NCBI GenBank assembly: GCA_947450475.1
Contig: CANFVK010000008.1
Coordinates: 1-64,000, forward strand
DNA: 64,000 nt
Direction of reading: 5' to 3'
Source: Bacteriovoracaceae bacterium
GTDB lineage: Bacteria; Bdellovibrionota; Bacteriovoracia; Bacteriovoracales; Bacteriovoracaceae
In this document: positions 8,985 through 17,732 of the stretch, piece after piece
How positions within the stretch are numbered: position 1 is the stretch's first letter
Layout of the letters: each line of letters begins with the position of its first letter
The notes under the pieces: model-generated
Databases searched by the model: none
The model's input: only the letters and a program-made list of their open reading frames with translations
What the model was told of the DNA's origin: nothing
Translations under genes and position numbers: made by a program

Positions 8985-10535
8985 TCATTTACATTGAAAC
9001 TCAGGTTGATCCGTAATTGCTTTTGAGTAATTGCCCAGTAAAGCAGATTCTCTTTTTATAACTAAGTTTGAAAGCGTGTAGTTTGAATTTAAGTGAAACG
9101 AGGCAGAGAAGTGAACAAAGTTTTTTCCAACTGATTGGCATTGACCTGAACTTATATGACAAATTGATTGATAGATCGGAGGAAAAAAGGATGTCGAAAA
9201 ATAATTATCTAGTCTTTGTCTACCTTCTGCTAAGATGGAAAAAAAACCTTTAAAACCAATTCCTACGATAGGTAATATCTCTGGTATCAGTTCTCCATCT
9301 ACGATTTCAGAGTAGGTTGGAATTTCATTGAGAGAACCATCGGGATTGGAAAATGGTCTCTTCGAATTGGATGAATTAAGCTTACTTTGAATTCGTCTTT
9401 TAAAATAATTAAAGTCAATATGGGGATCTGAAAAACTTATGTCTAGTCGATAATTTTTTTCAGTTGCTAAAAGCTCTTTGGGCAATACAAAGCCTTCGCC
9501 ATTAAGTAAGCCCTGCCATTGAGCTGAGGCGACGCCGCCGTCATACCAGTTAGCAATCTCTATGTTTTTTTCATTTGTTAAAGATATATTGGCAACTACC
9601 GGGATTGAGTAATCACAATTGGAACTTTTTAAACCGCTATATTCAATGTCTTTACAATTGTTACTAACGATAAAAGGAGACTTGATTTTTATGTATTGAT
9701 CAAACATTAAATTAAATTCAATTTTACCCAGATGAAGATCGTTTAATGGATAATCCTTAGGAAAAAGTGGTCTAAGCATTCCATAATCTTCTGAGGGTTT
9801 GATTAAAGCTTGAATTGGATTGGTGGAAATGCGTACACTATTGATCCCAATCCCGTTTAGGTCGTTAAGATCTCCTTTGTTTTCTTTTGAGAGATAAAAG
9901 CTCATATTATTGGCGAGATCCTGAAGATTAATATCTTTTTCTTGATAGCCTTCTTTGGCCAGACAAGGCTTTGAAACTTGCAGGTCCACTTTCATGAAGG
10001 AGTCAGCTGATGGTTTAAAAAAGCAATATCCACCATTAAAAATAGCAGTCTGATCATCTATTTTGGTAACGAAACATCCTTCCTGCTTTGGTTCATAAGA
10101 GAGAGCACTGCTTCCAAGTTCAGTAACTTCGATTGATACACAATTTTGAATATATTTCCATTTTTGGTCGAAAATTTTTTTCTTAGTACTATTAGAGACA
10201 ACCTCAATTAGCGGATTGTTTTTTAAAAAGCATTTGGATTCTACGTATTGTCGATTAAAGTTGGTTCCTCGTATTTTATCGCTAACATCTAATACTTCCG
10301 GTCCAAATGCGATCATGATAAAATTATTTTTACTAGCACTTTCTTGACAGTCTTTTATTTCTAAAAAGGTTTTTTCCAGTTGAAGTTGCTTGAGGCCATA
10401 GGAGAAAAATTTTTTATCAGCAGTTGAAATGGCAATGTTTATGTCTCCTGGAGACCAGACTTTACAAGCTAAAAGTATTGGACAAATAACTAGGCTTAGA
10501 GCAAAGAAAATAAAATTAGATTTTGGTGAATTCAT
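8985..10535 (-). CDS. Exported protein B1, paralogue of B2 at 6246
   Basis: The 516-residue protein has a hydrophobic leader (residues about 8-23) ending LLA before Cys24, so it may be a lipoprotein. It shares with B2 the same order of blocks: FGPEV, RGTNFNR, KKKIF, GGYCFF, VRISTNPI, PLNDLHLGKIEF, AQWQG, NYFST, PPIY and ITDQPE. The lengths are nearly identical (516 and 519). No known fold or catalytic motif was seen. It is separated from A1 by 63 bp holding a strong hairpin, and from A2 by 127 bp holding a promoter-like block. The most likely role is a partner or anchor of the A protein, which is inference. Confidence 0.65.
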   Translation of the reverse strand: MNSPKSNFIFFALSLVICPILLACKVWSPGDINIAISTADKKFFSYGLKQLQLEKTFLEIKDCQESASKNNFIMIAFGPEVLDVSDKIRGTNFNRQYVESKCFLKNNPLIEVVSNSTKKKIFDQKWKYIQNCVSIEVTELGSSALSYEPKQEGCFVTKIDDQTAIFNGGYCFFKPSADSFMKVDLQVSKPCLAKEGYQEKDINLQDLANNMSFYLSKENKGDLNDLNGIGINSVRISTNPIQALIKPSEDYGMLRPLFPKDYPLNDLHLGKIEFNLMFDQYIKIKSPFIVSNNCKDIEYSGLKSSNCDYSIPVVANISLTNEKNIEIANWYDGGVASAQWQGLLNGEGFVLPKELLATEKNYRLDISFSDPHIDFNYFKRRIQSKLNSSNSKRPFSNPDGSLNEIPTYSEIVDGELIPEILPIVGIGFKGFFSILAEGRQRLDNYFSTSFFPPIYQSICHISSGQCQSVGKNFVHFSASFHLNSNYTLSNLVIKRESALLGNYSKAITDQPEFQCK

Positions 10536-10555
10536 TCTATTAAGCCTTGAAAAAG

Positions 10556-10581
10556 ATCGAGGAGAAAGACTTCTCCTCGAT
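10556..10581 (-). terminator. Strong intercistronic hairpin between A1 and B1
   Basis: A perfect 11-bp inverted repeat (arms 10556-10566 and 10571-10581) closes a 4-nt loop. On the minus strand it is followed by C and then five T residues, so it could act as a leaky intrinsic terminator lowering B1 relative to A1. The stem could equally protect the A1 mRNA 3' end. Confidence 0.65.
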
Positions 10582-10598
10582 TTAAGATTGACTAAGAG

Positions 10599-11510
10599 TT
10601 AAAGACCGTTTTTATCAGAGATTTCTGTGTAAAGAGCAGCCTTGGCATTTTGCAGTTTCCATTTTCTTTCTGTACTGGCATTTTCTTTGAAGTAGTAACG
10701 AGCAATACAAAATCTTGGAGTTTTATCAGCACCCGGAACAGAACCGTTCATGGAAGCATCAGCTAAAAGTGAAACCTGTGTGGCCGATGTTGAAAGAGAT
10801 GTGAAAGTACCGCCGGAATTAGAATTGTAATTATAAGTAATTGTTCCAGGAGTAATATCGGTTGTATTTCCATTTTTACTCATATAACAATTGATTTCAG
10901 CCTTTCCTTGAAGATCTGCGACCAACTGATAATTAGGAGCGGTGACATCAGCCGCTCGTAGGTTAGTTACAGTGACGTTGCCTTTTAATGAATAATTGTT
11001 TCCATTATTGCCCTGAGCAACCTGAGTGCCTCGGTAACAAATATCTACATAATATTCAGTTCCATAGACTTCAGAGCCTAAATTGAAAGTTAATTCTGTG
11101 ATTTGCTTTGTGTAGGCAATGGCATCTGTTGCAAAAAGTGAGCTATAAGCCGATGAGCTATTTGTAGCCGCAGTATCGGTATCAGTAGTTGAGCCTGCAG
11201 CACCTGAGTTATCAACCCAATCTGCTGATTTTGATGTCATAATGTCTCGCTCCCAAGATCCGCGAGTTCCACCAGTTTCTCCTGTACAAACGCATGATGA
11301 AGGCGGAGTTGCAGTTGTCGGATCACAGGACAAACCAGTTTGTCGGTCCCAACAAATAGCTGCATGCTCAGCATGTCTTATGCCGGCATTACAAGCATAA
11401 ACTGATGGGGAAGAACTGCTAAGAGCAAATTGAAAGGTAAGATTGACAGCAAAGGCATTTTGGACGGAAAGTGCCAAGAACGCGGTGGCACTTAGTAAGA
11501 TACTCTTCAT
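10599..11510 (-). CDS. Exported Cys-containing protein A1, candidate fibre or surface subunit
   Basis: The 303-residue protein has a signal peptide (MKSILLSATAFLALSVQNAFA) and the same mature start, VNLTFQF, as A2. Shared blocks include CNAGIRH, CVCTGE, LGSEVYGTEY, KGxVTVTNLR, APNYQ, ASMN, TPRFC and RKWKLQ. The composition is Gly/Ser/Thr/Asn-rich with few charged residues. It is the first gene of the seven-gene run, with its own promoter-like block and a strong downstream hairpin, an arrangement often seen for abundant structural subunits. No family was recognised. Compared with A2 it is 26 residues shorter and lacks several cysteines. Confidence 0.65.
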   Translation of the reverse strand: MKSILLSATAFLALSVQNAFAVNLTFQFALSSSSPSVYACNAGIRHAEHAAICWDRQTGLSCDPTTATPPSSCVCTGETGGTRGSWERDIMTSKSADWVDNSGAAGSTTDTDTAATNSSSAYSSLFATDAIAYTKQITELTFNLGSEVYGTEYYVDICYRGTQVAQGNNGNNYSLKGNVTVTNLRAADVTAPNYQLVADLQGKAEINCYMSKNGNTTDITPGTITYNYNSNSGGTFTSLSTSATQVSLLADASMNGSVPGADKTPRFCIARYYFKENASTERKWKLQNAKAALYTEISDKNGL

Positions 11511-11555
11511 AATTAAATCTCTTATTGATGGACGTAAGGCCCAAAGTGGAGAGAA

Positions 11556-11583
11556 GCTATAAAAAAGTAATCTCTTCGTCTAA
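11556..11583 (-). promoter_or_regulatory. Candidate promoter of A1 and the seven-gene run
   Basis: On the minus strand TTAGAC (11578-11583), a 16-nt spacer and TATAGC (11556-11561) lie about 45 nt upstream of the A1 start. The block 11569-11586 is repeated with 14 of 18 identities upstream of A2, at the same spacing to a -10-like hexamer. Conservation between the copies is the main support. Confidence 0.45.
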
Positions 11584-11633
11584 GATGAATTCATAATAAA
11601 ATAAAGAGATTAAAATTATGTGTTTGATAAAAA

Positions 11634-12749
11634 CTATTTTGCCAAAAATTGATGCACAATCTTTTGATGTTTTAATTCAGAAACAATTTTTAAATGCTCA
11701 GCTTTTATTGAGTCAAATTGCAATCGATGGAGATAAAACCAAAATAGAGGAGTTGATGAGTGATGAGCAACGACTCCATCGCCATCTATTCGATCCGTTT
11801 TCGGATAGTGATAATCAGCTCCATGTTCACTTTTAAAAGTTGGATAAAAATAAGTGGGGCGTCCCAGACCTTGAACGACTTGAATATCAATTTTATGATT
11901 TGGGCCGTTATATACTGGCTGATGCATCAATTGGTGAAAGGCCTGGGCACGATCTAGTAATAATTGAAATTTCTTTTCATTGACTGGCAACTCCATATGG
12001 TGATGAGGAAGGTAGGGACCCCAAAGATTTTTTTGCCATTCTTCCATTTGAAATAGGCTGAGGTCTCGAACGAGTTCACCCTTTTTATGAACAAACCCTT
12101 TTTGCAATTTTTCATGAGGAAGAAAGAAATAGGTAGAGCGAAAGCTAGAGTAGTCTAAACTGCCCATCAATTTTTTATTATTCAAAATAGGAGTGCCGTC
12201 TTTAACGTGTTTAAATAAAGAAAAAGTCCCATGTAAAGGTGAAGCAACGATGGAAAGTTTGTTTATGAGATCGCTGCCGTGCCAGCTTTCCCGGGCGTTA
12301 AAAAAATCTTGAGTTCCATAGCGTAAAAAATACGAAGCAAGAATGCCGCCATTGCTGTGGGCGACGATATCAATTTTCTGACCATCTTTGGTCAGGTCAT
12401 AAATTTTTTGGGCAATTTTTACGATTGATGCATGAAAGTCATCTCGCCAATCATAGGTAACGGTGTGAAGGTCGCGGTTATGAGAGTGACAAAATTTTTT
12501 TAGGTGAACTAATGTTTGATGATAGGATTCTACTTCTATGATTTTTGGTATGACACTTACTTTTTTTAAAATACCATGATCTATTAAGTCATTTTTCACG
12601 GGAAGGTCGGAGTAACTCTCAGTCATTTGCAAGTCATAGCGATTAGAAAAAAAATCACTGATGCGAACCCAACGGGTTTTTTTACTTTTGCGCTCAATTA
12701 AAATGGAGCCAAAGTATCCGGGAATAAAAAGTAATGGGATTTTTGTCAT
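11634..12749 (-). CDS. Alpha/beta-hydrolase, LCAT/lipase-like
   Basis: The 371-residue protein opens with an oxyanion-type strand and loop (LLFIPGYFGS) typical of LCAT-like and PGAP1-like lipases. The nucleophile elbow is AHSNGG with Ser132. A plausible acid is Asp322 or Asp324 in the DGDGVV stretch, and His352 (AEHLKI) completes the triad, the order expected for the family. It probably hydrolyses an acyl ester of a lipid or similar substrate. No signal peptide is visible, so it may act in the cytoplasm or leave by another route. It is upstream of A1 on the same strand, with 123 bp between. Confidence 0.8.
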   Translation of the reverse strand: MTKIPLLFIPGYFGSILIERKSKKTRWVRISDFFSNRYDLQMTESYSDLPVKNDLIDHGILKKVSVIPKIIEVESYHQTLVHLKKFCHSHNRDLHTVTYDWRDDFHASIVKIAQKIYDLTKDGQKIDIVAHSNGGILASYFLRYGTQDFFNARESWHGSDLINKLSIVASPLHGTFSLFKHVKDGTPILNNKKLMGSLDYSSFRSTYFFLPHEKLQKGFVHKKGELVRDLSLFQMEEWQKNLWGPYLPHHHMELPVNEKKFQLLLDRAQAFHQLMHQPVYNGPNHKIDIQVVQGLGRPTYFYPTFKSEHGADYHYPKTDRIDGDGVVAHHSSTPLFWFYLHRLQFDSIKAEHLKIVSELKHQKIVHQFLAK

Positions 12750-12859
12750 TTATATCTTTTATCAATAATTGTTATTCAAAAATATCACTTTAGCATTAAT
12801 AAGAAACTCTTTATATAAATGCACTACATTTTCTCTAAAATTTAAGATAAGTAAACTTC

Positions 12860-14341
12860 ATGAAAATGTTAATTATAATAATCAGTTATTTTCTTTGCAG
12901 CTTTTGTTTCGCCGATGTTATTGATATTCATGGAGTCCGCTGGCCAATTCCGGCTTGGATGAAACAAGAACATAACCAAAAAAGAATGTCATCTCCTCAA
13001 TGTCAGGATTTTTTAAATTATTCAAATCGTTCAAAAAGATTTTTAACTGAAGGACTTGTGGTTATCAAGGACGGCTTGATTGAGTATGAACACTACGATG
13101 GCAAATATGGACCCGACACTCCTCACGTTCTTTGGTCTGTTTCAAAAACAATCACCGCTTCATTGCTCGGTATTGCAGAAAAAGAAGGAAAACTTTCTTT
13201 GGAGGATCACCTCAATCAATATTTTCCTCGTCCTGATGCCGGAGAGAATTATCAAAAAATAAAAATTGAAAATCTTTTATACCTAGATACCGGATATATT
13301 TGGAATGAATTTTATTCTGGTGATGTCACCAAAAGTCCAGTCCTCAGCATGCTTTATGGATATGCCCATCGAGATATGCTTCATTTTTCTTTGAATCAGC
13401 AAATCATAAATGAAGGTCCTGGGTATCAATGGAATTACTCTACTGGTACACCTGTGATCACCATGGGAGTCTTGAAAGAAGTTTATGCTGATGAATATGA
13501 TCATATGCCATGGAATAAACTTTTTAATCCTCTTGGAATGATCAATGTGAGTTTCGAGCGAGATCAGCAAGGCGTTTTCAACGGAGGATCCTCGGCATTT
13601 GCCACTCCTCGAGAAATGGCGAAGCTTGGATATCTTTATCTCAATCACGGAATTTGGAATGGCAAAGTCATACTAAGCGATGAGTGGGTAAAAAAAACAC
13701 TTCAAGTTTCTCCCGGCTATATGTCTGCCGGAACCGTAATAAAAGATATTACTGATGACGGTGTTTACGGTGGATCTTTTTGGCTTAATCGGGCGCTAAA
13801 GCCTGGCTTTGGTAAGCCCTATCCCGCTTCTCCTGAAGATATGTTTATGGCCATTGGTCATTTCGGGCAATTCATTGTGGTTCTTCCCTCTCAAAATATG
13901 GTTATTGCTCGCACTGGTCGCGATGATGAATACAATTCCAAAATAGACATTTTTGTCAGCAAGGCCATCGCTTGCTTTCATGACCCAAAATATCCCACTG
14001 GCCGCGAAATTCCTCCTCCTTCATCATCTAAAAGAATCATCATGGAATTATTTAAAACCCTTAAGTCGGGATTAAAAAGTAATATGATGCAAGCTGCAGT
14101 TTCTAAATCTGTTTGTTCTTGTCATTTTATTTCCGGACTCGACCTTAAAACTTGCATCGCAAGAAGTAATATTCCATTGGCGGGCATATTAACGAGGGTT
14201 GGCGTCGAAGACAACCGAGTCATTTCCAAGCAGACTGCTTTGGCAAAATTTTTAGTAAAAGTATTAAACTTTCAATCTGAACCGATTGCCATTTCCTTTT
14301 TTGACCAAGTTCACCCTGAGTTTGGATGCCAACTGAAATAA
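12860..14341 (+). CDS. Exported serine hydrolase, beta-lactamase / class C fold
   Basis: The 493-residue protein has a signal peptide (residues 1 to about 18, ending CFA). The SxxK catalytic motif is SVSK (Ser93, Lys96), and the second motif is YST at 193-195 in place of the usual YxN. A GHFGQ segment lies near the KTG-like third-motif region. The family includes esterases, DD-peptidases and beta-lactamases, and the sequence does not say which. The last 110 residues after the catalytic domain, with a CSCHF segment, look like an added domain. It is likely periplasmic or secreted and fits degradation of cell-wall peptides or esters. Confidence 0.8.
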   Translation: MKMLIIIISYFLCSFCFADVIDIHGVRWPIPAWMKQEHNQKRMSSPQCQDFLNYSNRSKRFLTEGLVVIKDGLIEYEHYDGKYGPDTPHVLWSVSKTITASLLGIAEKEGKLSLEDHLNQYFPRPDAGENYQKIKIENLLYLDTGYIWNEFYSGDVTKSPVLSMLYGYAHRDMLHFSLNQQIINEGPGYQWNYSTGTPVITMGVLKEVYADEYDHMPWNKLFNPLGMINVSFERDQQGVFNGGSSAFATPREMAKLGYLYLNHGIWNGKVILSDEWVKKTLQVSPGYMSAGTVIKDITDDGVYGGSFWLNRALKPGFGKPYPASPEDMFMAIGHFGQFIVVLPSQNMVIARTGRDDEYNSKIDIFVSKAIACFHDPKYPTGREIPPPSSSKRIIMELFKTLKSGLKSNMMQAAVSKSVCSCHFISGLDLKTCIARSNIPLAGILTRVGVEDNRVISKQTALAKFLVKVLNFQSEPIAISFFDQVHPEFGCQLK

Positions 14342-14418
14342 CTTGAATTCATCTGTAAATATTACATGTCCAGTGCCTATAGCTAGGATTTAAAACAAAG
14401 CTTTGCGACAATGCTTTA

Positions 14419-15618
14419 ATGAAAATAGTGTTAGTTATATTTCTTTTTTTACTGATGAGCGGATCTGGACTCATGGCCCAAGAATTAGATGTCGAGCACA
14501 TTGCCCGAACTTCTTTGGAAAAAAATATCGTTCATTTACCCCAAGGGGACTTCTTGGCCGCTGGCGCCCATCAGTTTGGCAGTTTGTGGACTAGAGATTT
14601 TTGTTTTTCGGTTCCAGGTTTATTGCTTTTAAAGAAATTTTCATTGGTCAAAAACCAACTAAATTATCTCATAAAAAATCGCCGTGAAGATGGGCTCGTT
14701 CCCATTTATGCCGATTCAATAAGTCCTTTGCTTAGAGTTGCCGCTGGAAGTTTTAGCAAAGCAACTGGTCTTAATATTCAATTTAAACTTACGGGTAAAA
14801 TTAAACCATTTTATCGCGCCAATGGAGCTTATGCCACTATTGATGCCAATATGTTAGTGCTACTGGCGGCCTATGAGTACTACCACGCTTCAGGAGATGA
14901 GCAATGGTGGCTAGAGCAACAAAGCAACTTTCAAGAAATTTACGATTATTATCAACCTTTTTTCCATGAAGGTTTGATTGTTCAGGGAGCCTATTCCGAT
15001 TGGCAAGATAGTGCTAAAAGAGTAGGTAAAACATTTTTTACCAATTTACTTTTTTTAGATGTATCTAAAAAATTTCATTTCTTGGACAACGATGAGCTCG
15101 AGAATTTTACCCAGAAAATTCATGAAAGTTTTTATGACTTAAATACGGGGCTCTATTTTTCGGTCAAGGGTTTTCCGCAAATTTCTCTCGATGCAATTTT
15201 ATGGGCGATTGATAATAATCTCATGCCTCATACTGATCAGCTTTATCTTCACTTAAAAAAGCACCCACTATGGAATTTGTATGGCGTTGCGGGCTTTGCT
15301 ACTTTTCCAAGTTATCCTCGTTCATGGATTGCTCCTCAGGTATTGTTAAGTGGTCTCAGTGAGTACCACGGCTCTCTTTCTTGGTCTTGGCTCATGGCCT
15401 ATAGTTCGATGGTCGCCTATAAACAAGGTGATCTAGCTGAAGCCATGCGCCTTAAAAGTCTCCTGGAGACTTTTATAAGAAGAGATCAGACGGTTTTTGA
15501 GATCTATGATACATCTCGAGAGTTTAGGGTCTTTAATTCTTATTTATACCACTCAGAAAGTCCATTTAGTTGGGGCGCGTCTTATGTGTTGGAGATGCAA
15601 CAAATTCTAGGCAGGTAA
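14419..15618 (+). CDS. Exported six-hairpin (alpha/alpha) glycosidase-like protein
   Basis: The 399-residue protein has a signal peptide ending near LMA. The segment GSLWTRDFCFS (about 53-63) resembles the W-x-R-D substrate-binding loop of six-hairpin glycosidases, as in GH63, GH37 and neutral invertases. YSDWQDS (about 192-198) resembles the catalytic W-x-D-S loop. A further aromatic motif, HGSLSWSW, lies near residue 313. It probably cleaves an alpha-linked sugar in the periplasm, but the substrate is not decided. It is short for the family, so a trimmed barrel or a divergent member is possible. It lies 77 bp after the serine hydrolase on the same strand. Confidence 0.65.
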   Translation: MKIVLVIFLFLLMSGSGLMAQELDVEHIARTSLEKNIVHLPQGDFLAAGAHQFGSLWTRDFCFSVPGLLLLKKFSLVKNQLNYLIKNRREDGLVPIYADSISPLLRVAAGSFSKATGLNIQFKLTGKIKPFYRANGAYATIDANMLVLLAAYEYYHASGDEQWWLEQQSNFQEIYDYYQPFFHEGLIVQGAYSDWQDSAKRVGKTFFTNLLFLDVSKKFHFLDNDELENFTQKIHESFYDLNTGLYFSVKGFPQISLDAILWAIDNNLMPHTDQLYLHLKKHPLWNLYGVAGFATFPSYPRSWIAPQVLLSGLSEYHGSLSWSWLMAYSSMVAYKQGDLAEAMRLKSLLETFIRRDQTVFEIYDTSREFRVFNSYLYHSESPFSWGASYVLEMQQILGR

Positions 15619-15711
15619 ATCTCTTTATTTGATTGAAAGAAGTCAGGTATTATCAAGTGTTTATAATTTTTATTCTGTTTAATCGCCCGGAATCTTTTAT
15701 ACTTAATACAA

Positions 15712-16821
15712 ATGAAAATCATCCACCAAATCATCTTTGTTATTTTGATTATGACTCAAATTGGATTCTCCAAAGAATCACAGAGAGATCAGTTTAATTT
15801 ATACTCTAAAGAGAATAGGCAAAAATACTTTCTGGTAGATGGCTGCCAAATCTATAATGTCGATGGCGTTTTAGTGCGAAATTTTATTTTTGAAATGTGC
15901 TCTTTTATGGATAATGGGTCTTTATTAAGCGCAGACATTGATAATCTTTATATTTATGACAATAAGATGCGGCTTGAGCACTCCATCAAAGACGTCAATG
16001 CTCATCATCAAATCAACAGAGACTCAAAAGGAAATTTTCTTATCTTGGGTTCTGATTTTGGAGTCCATCAAAAAAAGCCGATTCGCTTTGATAAGTTTAT
16101 TGTCATCAGCCCCAAGGGAGTGGTTTTAAAATCTTATAGCTTTAAGGATCACGCCGATTTTATCAGTCAGGAGCCTTGCTCGAGAATTGATGAACAAATT
16201 AAATCCAACGATAATAAAAAGCAGGCAAAGAAATATTTTAAGGAAGCTTTTGAGTACTCACATTTTAATTCTTTTTACGAGATTCCTCCCCAAAAAACGC
16301 CTAGCTCTAATCCTTATTTCAAAGAGGGCAACTTTGTTGTCAATTCTTCTACTTGTAAAAAAATTTATATCTTTAACAGCTCGTTAGATAAAATTGTGAG
16401 CTCTGTTGATAAAAACAATGGAAATATTGAATCAGAAGTATTTGCTACACGTTGGATGCACGATATACAGCCGACCGAAGACTCGAAACTGATTATTTAT
16501 CGCAATACCTGCAGTAAAAAGGATTTAAAATGCTCTAGCATTGATATAGTTAGCAATGACTTGAAAAAAACCTATTTTTCATTTTCTAGAAAAAAGCCCA
16601 TCAATTTTTATTCGCCGGTCTGTGGAGGGGTTCAGGTTTTAAAGGATGATTCGATTATATTTTCTGAGGTCATCGACAATCTTCCCTACGTTACTCACGT
16701 CAATCGTCAAGGTGAGTTGATTAAAGCTTTCCCCATTCAATGGACTAAGTACACACTTGGTATTCAGCGCATTCAACTGCTTGAACTCAATTCATTTTTA
16801 AAAAATAACACCGGCCCTTAA
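15712..16821 (+). CDS. Exported arylsulfotransferase-like beta-propeller protein
   Basis: The 369-residue protein begins with a signal peptide ending near GFS. The chain shows repeated strand-turn-strand units. The segment AHHQINRDSKGNFLILG is the clearest match to the arylsulfotransferase (ASST) propeller pattern, and a later histidine-containing segment (WMHDIQPTEDSKLIIYRN) resembles the family's active-site-side blade. ASST enzymes move sulfate between phenols without PAPS, but many members are uncharacterised, so only the fold is called with some confidence. The next gene follows after 17 bp and is probably co-transcribed. Confidence 0.6.
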   Translation: MKIIHQIIFVILIMTQIGFSKESQRDQFNLYSKENRQKYFLVDGCQIYNVDGVLVRNFIFEMCSFMDNGSLLSADIDNLYIYDNKMRLEHSIKDVNAHHQINRDSKGNFLILGSDFGVHQKKPIRFDKFIVISPKGVVLKSYSFKDHADFISQEPCSRIDEQIKSNDNKKQAKKYFKEAFEYSHFNSFYEIPPQKTPSSNPYFKEGNFVVNSSTCKKIYIFNSSLDKIVSSVDKNNGNIESEVFATRWMHDIQPTEDSKLIIYRNTCSKKDLKCSSIDIVSNDLKKTYFSFSRKKPINFYSPVCGGVQVLKDDSIIFSEVIDNLPYVTHVNRQGELIKAFPIQWTKYTLGIQRIQLLELNSFLKNNTGP

Positions 16822-16838
16822 ACTCAAAATGGTTTATC

Positions 16839-17732
16839 ATGAAAAAAAATCTTAGCCTATTGGTATGTCTAGTGCTTTCTCTATCTTCAATACTTTGTGC
16901 TGAAACTAATGCACCAAAAAAAATGGATGATATCGATATTTTAAAATATGAAAAGTTTTACCTTAAATGGAAGCAGGTGACGGTTCGCTTTAGAAAAGAC
17001 ACCGGAGAAATGCGTTTTACTTTTGCCAATCCGCTTGCCTATAAAACGCTAAAAAAAGGTTTAATCACCTACCCGGACGGAGCCGTTTTTGGCAAAGTGG
17101 CCGTAGCAACGGTGGAAGATTCTTTATTTGTAAGCTCTGTGATTCCTAATGGAGCTCGCCGCTATCAGTTGATGGTTAAGGATGCTAAAAAATATAAAAA
17201 CAATCACGGTTGGGGATATGCTTTGTACGATGAAAAAGGCAATCTTTTTCCAGAAGATCCCAAGTCGCAAGTTATGGCCTGCGCCGCTTGCCATAATGCC
17301 GCTGAAGAAAGAGGTTATGTTTTTTCTCAACGTTTGAATTTAGATCAAACCTCCTCACAAGCGATAATTCCAGGAAAAGGTAAAAGTGCCTTTATTTTTG
17401 AAACGATTGAAAAAAAGAAATTAGATGAAAAAATCATGGCACTTTTACCTGAGCAAGTGAAGTATGTGCGGGTTTTAAAAGCTTCTTTAAGTGACAATTT
17501 ATTTCAAGGAACGCTTGATGAAATCAGGCCGACTCTTTCCAAAGAAACTTTTGAATCTAAATATCCTAGTCTTCTGTTGAGCAAAGACCAAAAAAGATTT
17601 AGTCTTATATTATGGGAAAATATGTCTGCTCAATGTACCAATCAGGGAAAAAATGGAGCCTATTTGAAATCGGTTTATAGCAATATTGAACAAGGAAAAA
17701 ATATTGAATTGCATTTTTGTTATACTCCTTAG
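16839..17732 (+). CDS. Periplasmic cytochrome P460-family protein
   Basis: The 297-residue protein has a signal peptide (to about Cys20-Ala21). The P460 domain spans about residues 38-163. It contains the W-x-x-V-T/V-R start, the GEMRFTFANPLA block, YPDGAVF, and the c-type heme site CAACH (148-152). Family members carry a modified heme and oxidise hydroxylamine or bind NO, although many are simply periplasmic monoheme cytochromes. The modifying Lys cannot be assigned by eye. About 130 residues after the heme are unmatched. The lipoprotein gene overlaps its 3' end by about 30-47 bp. Confidence 0.8.
   Translation: MKKNLSLLVCLVLSLSSILCAETNAPKKMDDIDILKYEKFYLKWKQVTVRFRKDTGEMRFTFANPLAYKTLKKGLITYPDGAVFGKVAVATVEDSLFVSSVIPNGARRYQLMVKDAKKYKNNHGWGYALYDEKGNLFPEDPKSQVMACAACHNAAEERGYVFSQRLNLDQTSSQAIIPGKGKSAFIFETIEKKKLDEKIMALLPEQVKYVRVLKASLSDNLFQGTLDEIRPTLSKETFESKYPSLLLSKDQKRFSLILWENMSAQCTNQGKNGAYLKSVYSNIEQGKNIELHFCYTP

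Noticed and set aside
7868..11510. A1 and A2 as type IV pilins
   Set aside because: Both have a normal Sec leader ending in AFA and no prepilin peptidase site or N-terminal hydrophobic helix in the mature chain.
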